From the NCBI GenBank assembly GCA_018343915.1, contig JABRWF010000003.1, forward strand, positions 4,960,001 through 5,024,000: DNA of 64,000 bases, read 5' to 3'. This document shows positions 59,434 through 64,000 of the stretch, in pieces. A program made the position numbers and the translations under genes. Within the stretch, counting starts at the first letter, position 1. Each line of letters starts with the position of its first letter. This DNA comes from Agroathelia rolfsii (lineage: Eukaryota; Basidiomycota; Agaricomycetes; Amylocorticiales; Amylocorticiaceae). Under the pieces are notes generated by a model. That model did not search any database, was not told the DNA's origin, and was given only the letters and a program-made list of their open reading frames with translations.

Positions 59434-61134
59434 AGTGCAAAATCCGGGGTGGGAGAGAGGATTATAAAAGGCGACGGAGATGATACAGGGATGATGATGA
59501 AGACGACGAGACGAAGAGAAGAAGATTGGCCGTCTATAAGCGATGCGCAGAGGCTCCGACGTCGACCAAGGAACTATTACGACGTCAGCGATCCAATCGA
59601 CGTCACTCGTGTCCCCCCACACACTCTCCGCTCCAATTTTTTTCGACTCCGAGGGTCACGTGGTCTAGGGCCATTACGACTATAACTAGTGTGCTATACA
59701 TCTCACCTAGGTATAGCAGTCTGATTATTATTAGTGGAGGGAGAACGTTGCGCGACGTGCTTTGTTGCACATCCACGAATCATTGCTCTCGAGCCGTGCA
59801 AGAATCAAAATAAAAAAAGATGACACACTTTGGGGTGTGTATTTGCCAAGTGGGTTACCGGCGCATTTTTGGTGTTGTCACCACACCACACCCATCATCT
59901 TGGAGCAAGTGTTGTCCCCCTACAATTGTACAGACTGTATCATGCTTCACCAATTAATCAGCATGTATGCCAGATACCATTGTCGCGTTGATCATATCCT
60001 CCTGTATTCATGAGGCGGTGCCATGCAGAAGAATATGGCAATGCAACCATTCTGACAAATTGGAGATGCCTGGCCGTTGGCGCATGATAGGTAGCACCGC
60101 CGTAGTATCGGTGTAAAGAGGCGAAGGTTGGGAGTAAAAAGACCGCGAAACAAATGAGTGCTCGGACACCTTTACATGGTGTCGCCTTATTCGAGGTATT
60201 TCCGTCGCCCCCTCAAAGATACAATGCTTCGGCTACTCACACGAGGTATCAGATGGGGCAGGCGTGTCTGTACACATGCAAATGTAGGGTTTCAACCCCC
60301 ATTCAACAAGGCTATCATCAGCCACAGACAGATCAAAATGCAGGGGAGAGGGGGTACATCCAGGGTTACATGTACCCCACGGATCCTGTTAACCACTCGA
60401 TCACCTCACCGTATCCTCACCTGAGCCAAACCAGCCAACAAGAGGATGATCGATTGATGGGGGGGGGGGTCCTGTGCATGGAAGTAGCGAGGATCAAAAG
60501 GCAAGGCAGCAATCCTTGCGGTCATTCATTTTGGCCGGACCATATACAGGGCGCCTGTCATTCGTATACACATTCCTGGCGTGCCTGGTATAAATCAATG
60601 GGCGAAAAAGAAGGCAAACTGTGGGCTAACACGTTAATTAGCGAGGATCAGCCTCTAGGGTCAACGGGGCAGACCGAAAACCGTATCGTATTTGAAAATC
60701 CAGTTCATCCTTCGTTCCACTTCGCGGGAGGCGCCGCACTTTCAGTTGAAGACCCCCTCTGCCTATCTATCGGAGTGAGGGCGTAACAATGCATCATTAT
60801 AACCACCTTGTTCTTGTCTTCGGTCCGAATGATTCTAGTGCACAGCCAAGGTAGTTTCACATGACAAGAGACAGCATAGCATGCAAAGTAGGCGCTGAAA
60901 AATCGCCAGAGTTAACAGTAGCCCTCGATAACAAGTCACGTATTTGATGGCGAAGTGTATTAGAGGGAGAGAGAATAATGCCATTATCTGTTACACATAT
61001 CCCGAATATATTGCGAATAAAATCAAATGGAATGCAGAGGTATCGCGGGCATACAGATGGTGCCCATGTAAGAAGGACGCGAGACACACGCGCCGTAGAT
61101 TAAACGAACGATTGAGTGAGGAGACAAAGAATAG
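59434..61134. other. 1.7 kb spacer with one long open frame
   Basis: Holds the kinase promoter and the dynein-gene 3' end. Apart from the open frame 60154-60786, nothing is supported. Contains a G11 run at 60469-60479. Confidence 0.45.
60154..60786 (+). CDS. Hypothetical unspliced ORF, 210 codons
   Basis: A single-exon frame from ATG 60154 to a TAA at 60784-60786, with no recognisable domain, signal peptide or transmembrane helix. It crosses a G11 homopolymer at 60469-60479 and has a balanced amino acid composition. No neighbour suggests a role. It may be a chance open frame or an orphan gene; I lean to chance. Confidence 0.2.
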   Translation: MSARTPLHGVALFEVFPSPPQRYNASATHTRYQMGQACLYTCKCRVSTPIQQGYHQPQTDQNAGERGYIQGYMYPTDPVNHSITSPYPHLSQTSQQEDDRLMGGGVLCMEVARIKRQGSNPCGHSFWPDHIQGACHSYTHSWRAWYKSMGEKEGKLWANTLISEDQPLGSTGQTENRIVFENPVHPSFHFAGGAALSVEDPLCLSIGVRA

Positions 61135-61780
61135 TCATACTGTCCGTATAGCAAAGGCAGTGCATATGCATATCAATGTATCCTAATATGCACATAGGTT
61201 ATGAGCATCTTTTGGGGCAAGTACGAAAGAAGGACACTTACGTTAATGTATGTCTCCTGAGCCAATGCATCTTCTTCTTCCCAATGCAACGCCACATTAG
61301 CCCTGCAAGAGTTGAACAACAATGAGGCCAGAAGAAAGGAAGATAACCCAAACATGACGTACCTGCCACCCTGCCCACGGTTCTCATTTATTTGGGTCAT
61401 GACTATAACCATAACACATCAGACAATGCAATCCCGTAGTGCAGCCTAGACCTAGAACGCACCAATGTATTTGCTATATACCCCACACATGCGTACAGAG
61501 AAGAAACGGTTTAGCACCATGCAGCCAACGGTAATAGACCAGCTCACAATCCCTTGGACTGTATTTCCGTCATCCTGACTTTAACACGTTCACCGATTTC
61601 TTGTATCCACATCTTGACGCGGTCGCGGTCCTTGGCTTCTGGCCAGGACTGGGTCTGGAGTGTTGTGGTGAGCAGCTTCTTCATGTACGCCTTGAGTAGA
61701 TCAGAATCGAATTTTGGCCGCGGTGAAGAGAGCTCTGATCGCGGGCCGAGAGGAGAGAGCATTCCAGACGAACTAGCCAT
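61135..61780 (-). CDS. DYNLT: Tctex-type dynein light chain
   Basis: Five exons (61780-61548, 61473-61463, 61402-61363, 61302-61242, 61182-61135) give 130 residues. Tctex1 motifs are FDSDLLKAYMKKLL, KMWIQEIGERVKVRMTEIQ, KYIVMTQINENRGQGGR, HWEEEDALAQETYIN and the C-terminal LICICTAFAIRT. Tctex light chains dimerise on the dynein intermediate chain and aid cargo binding, which in filamentous fungi means nuclear and vesicle movement. Exon 2 is 11 nt and codes KYI across the join GF-KYIVMT. Without it the frame is lost. The N-terminus is short and Ser/Pro-rich. Confidence 0.88.
61463..61473 (-). other. DYNLT: 11-nt microexon in the Tctex gene
   Basis: CAAATACATTG on the minus strand is flanked by TATAG| and |GTGCGT. 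Needed to restore KYI of the conserved GFKYIVMTQ strand. Both flanking introns are canonical GT-AG. Confidence 0.85.
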
Positions 61781-62039
61781 GAGGAGAGATGGATGATGTT
61801 CAAGAGGATGATGTCTAAGATATGATATATTTTGGATAGAACGAGCCACTGGTAGTTGGCAGTATGATTGCAGCACAATGGTACTTGGACGGCAGAGGCT
61901 CAGACGAGTAACAAGCCAAACTTGAAGCAGCACGTGGCTGTGACGCCGAGCGCTTCCTTCTCCAACTACCAGCTGCAATCACGAGCAGCCTCTCCATATA
62001 CTGTCATCCTGGGTCACCACCGGCATATCCACTAGCGTC
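61781..62039. promoter_or_regulatory. Divergent promoter Tctex / PEX11
   Basis: 259 bp between divergent starts. A CACGTG-containing sequence (agcacgtggc) lies near 61930. Confidence 0.45.
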
Positions 62040-63560
62040 ATGTCGTCCATCTCGTTCCCCCACGGTCTCCCCGATCACGTCCCCTCCTCGTCCAACGACA
62101 CCGAGTCCGGCAACAACGACCACCACTCGCACCAGTTCTTCGGCAACTCGTTTGTCGACGCCAGCGCCTCAGGATTCCAAATGAACCCGCTCTCATCCCA
62201 CCCGCCTCGCACGCCACGTGCGTCGCGTGTATCGGGGGCATCGCAGGTCTATGGGACCAGCATTTATGAGCCCACAGAGGCTGGGACCCAGGCAGGGGAG
62301 ATGACGGCTGAAGAAGAGGATGAAGAGGCAGAGGTTGTGAAAGAGACTGCTACTCCCAAACGTGTGCGGACGGAGGACATATGGAGGGAGATGGTGGCCA
62401 CTAGTTATGGAAGGGATAAGACCTTTGTGAGCCACAATCCATTGGTTTGAAGCAATATTGCTTGCTTATGATGCACAAATAATTAGAAACTGGTACAATA
62501 TTCGCTCAAGTTGTATCTGCTCTTCCATGGTGCTGTGACGAGGTCTAGTCTCGTACGATCCACTCGTCCCGCCTGGGAGCAAGGTCTCTTGAAGCGTCTG
62601 AGCTCTACCACCTCTGGTCTCTCATTTGCAAGGCAAGCTGCTGCATAGCGCAACATGATTGGCATACCGACGACAAGATAATCTAACACATTCCATAACT
62701 CAATCAACAGGAAATGTCTCATCCTCTTCAACTGGCTCCCGCCACTTACCAATATTATCGCACGACATGCCGAGTCGGCACCATATCTCTCTGAGAAAGG
62801 CAAAGGTGGCCAGGGAAAGAAGAAGCCGTTCATGCACACTCTACTGAATTCACCTCCCCCAGTCCTGCTCGAACTCGCCAATGCTGTGGCTGACGACATG
62901 TACACGTTTTCCCTGCTGGGCCTGTTGGGCCCCAAATCCGGTAGCCGAGCAGCGAGATTCGCGGACTGGTGCTGGTTCCTTTCGACGCTGGCGAACTTGG
63001 TTGAGAACACGGTGGAGAGGAGTGTTCTTGGTAACCTCGAGCGTGAAGGTGAGGATATTACACCAATTCCTCGTTCCATCCCTCTCCTGACTTTCATGCG
63101 CTATATTTTCTTTTTCTTTTTTTCAGTTGAATCCCGCATGTACGCAGAAACCATGAGCAACGGGGCAATCAAAACCAAACCGTCCACGCGACAAAGCGAC
63201 GAGCGCGAGCTGAGCCGACTTCGACAGAAAGATTACTGGCTGCAAGTATCACGTGCCAAGTTAATCATGGATCTCATCTTCGTTAGTGAGTTCTTTTTTT
63301 TTTCATTACAGAGTCACATGTTCTAGATAGACGATGCATTGATTCTTCACCCTTAACTAGCGTACGACATCTTCATGTTGAAACGTGGCAGCAATACGAT
63401 TAAGACTTTCACAGGACTGGCTTCTGCCATCTTGAGGTAAGTTGTTCCCCGTTTTTGGCACATGATCCTTTCACTAAAGGATTTCGAAACAAAAATTGTT
63501 TACAGTACGGCCAAATATTACGACAAGCACAAGACTGCGCTTGTCAAATCCAGTTCTTAG
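62040..63560 (+). CDS. PEX11: Peroxisomal membrane protein PEX11
   Basis: Six exons (62040-62426, 62487-62632, 62711-63048, 63127-63285, 63361-63436, 63506-63560) give 386 residues. The Pex11 fold starts at KLVQYSLKLYLLFHG after the first intron and continues KRLSSTTSGLSFARKCLILF, NAVADDMYTFSLLGLLGP and SRAARFADWCWFLSTLANLV. The C-terminal membrane helix ends TFTGLASAILS and AKYYDKHK. Pex11 elongates and divides peroxisomes. The first 129 residues are an acidic, Ser/Thr/Pro-rich extension (TAEEEDEEAEVVKE) not seen in yeast Pex11. The 62633-62710 intron is GC-AG (AG|GCAAGC). Confidence 0.9.
62633..62710 (+). other. PEX11: GC-AG intron in PEX11
   Basis: 78-nt intron with donor TTTGCAAG|GCAAGC and acceptor CAACAG|GAAATG; joins SFARKCLILFNW in frame. 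No GT donor is nearby. Confidence 0.8.
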
Positions 63561-64000
63561 ATATACCATTCCTCATTGCTTTCTAATAGCTATCTTTTTT
63601 CGTTTATTCTAGTATAATGTTTCTTCTTTATATTAAAATTTCACCGGACGCTCTCTGTAGCTTTTTCTCTTCGAATCAATCTTGGATTCTGGATCCATAA
63701 AACAAAAACAAAAAATGTAGATCTTTATAAAAACACTGGTGTCCCTTTGATCATTCACATCGCCAAGGCAAAAATATATATATCAAACTTCTCTCAGCCA
63801 CATACGTAGTGGGCTCAATCTCAATCTCATACTCTCGAGGCAGACGAAGCTCTTCCTAGCGGGAGAAGTTCTTCCTTTTGACATTGCGTCAATGCATTTT
63901 TATTTTATTTTATTTTAAAAAAGAGTTGCCTATGAAACGACAACGTGCCTGCCTTGCCTACCTTGAGGTGATCTCATCTCATCAACCATCGGAATAACAA
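63561..64000 (-). other. Right edge; possible 3' end of another gene
   Basis: After PEX11 the minus strand has an acceptor-like CCCGCTAG near 63859-63866, followed by a readable segment (EELRLPREYEIEIEPTTYVA). A donor CAAG|GTAGGC lies near 63960, with an open segment (VIPMVDEMRSPQ) reaching the window end. This could be the final two exons of a gene entering from the right, but the phases do not settle on one frame. Confidence 0.25.

Overview
The window is nuclear DNA of a filamentous basidiomycete, most likely an Agaricomycete. The evidence is short GT-AG introns (mostly 44-80 nt) in nearly every gene, basidiomycete-type families (a fungal kinase-like relic, a fungal seven-helix membrane protein, a Zn2Cys6 factor, an F-box protein), and conserved eukaryotic housekeeping genes packed on both strands with 150-600 bp spacers. 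I see no prokaryotic operons, CRISPR arrays, rRNA, confident tRNA or intact transposons. Splice sites were set by hand from reading frame plus family motifs. Exon chains that keep frame throughout are given exactly; for the others only the start and stop are firm.

Layout, left to right. 1-2.3 kb: a decayed kinase-like gene. 2.7-5.9 kb: TGS1 cap hypermethylase (+) and an Aim32-type [2Fe-2S] protein (+). 6.0-9.9 kb: a seven-helix membrane protein (-) and TRAPPC2/Trs20 (-). 10.0-11.3 kb: mitochondrial-type rhomboid protease (+). 12.7-17.9 kb: CLASP/Stu1 (-). 18.2-19.3 kb: phosphopantetheinyl transferase (+). 19.5-23.1 kb: mitochondrial aspartyl-tRNA synthetase (-). 23.7-24.8 kb: F-box protein (+), followed by 1.9 kb of pyrimidine-rich non-coding DNA. 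26.7-30.3 kb: an Ivy1-like BAR protein (-) and ribosomal protein bL19m (-). 30.6-32.3 kb: nuclear poly(A)-binding protein Pab2 (+). 33.4-37.6 kb: large Zn2Cys6 regulator (+). 38.5-47.1 kb: MFS transporter (+), acyl-CoA dehydrogenase (+) and a hydantoinase/oxoprolinase-DUF917 fusion (-). 47.6-51.5 kb: selenoprotein-W-like Rdx protein (-), Pch2/TRIP13 AAA+ ATPase (+) and ISU1 (+). 51.7-59.4 kb: PRP31 (-), secreted GH43 glycosidase (+) and an Rck2/Srk1-like kinase (-). 61.1-63.6 kb: Tctex-type dynein light chain (-) and PEX11 (+). The tail of another minus-strand gene may enter at the right edge.

Most neighbours are unrelated housekeeping genes. The exception is 33-47 kb, where a Zn2Cys6 regulator, a transporter, an acyl-CoA dehydrogenase and a hydantoin/lactam-opening enzyme sit in a row and could form a catabolic cluster. 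I found no clearly new biological system. The most distinctive feature is the splicing: candidate microexons of 3, 11, 12, 15, 16 and 20 nt, at least six GC-AG introns, and one gene (the Rdx protein) whose junction cannot be reconciled with canonical splice sites without altering its CxxC motif.
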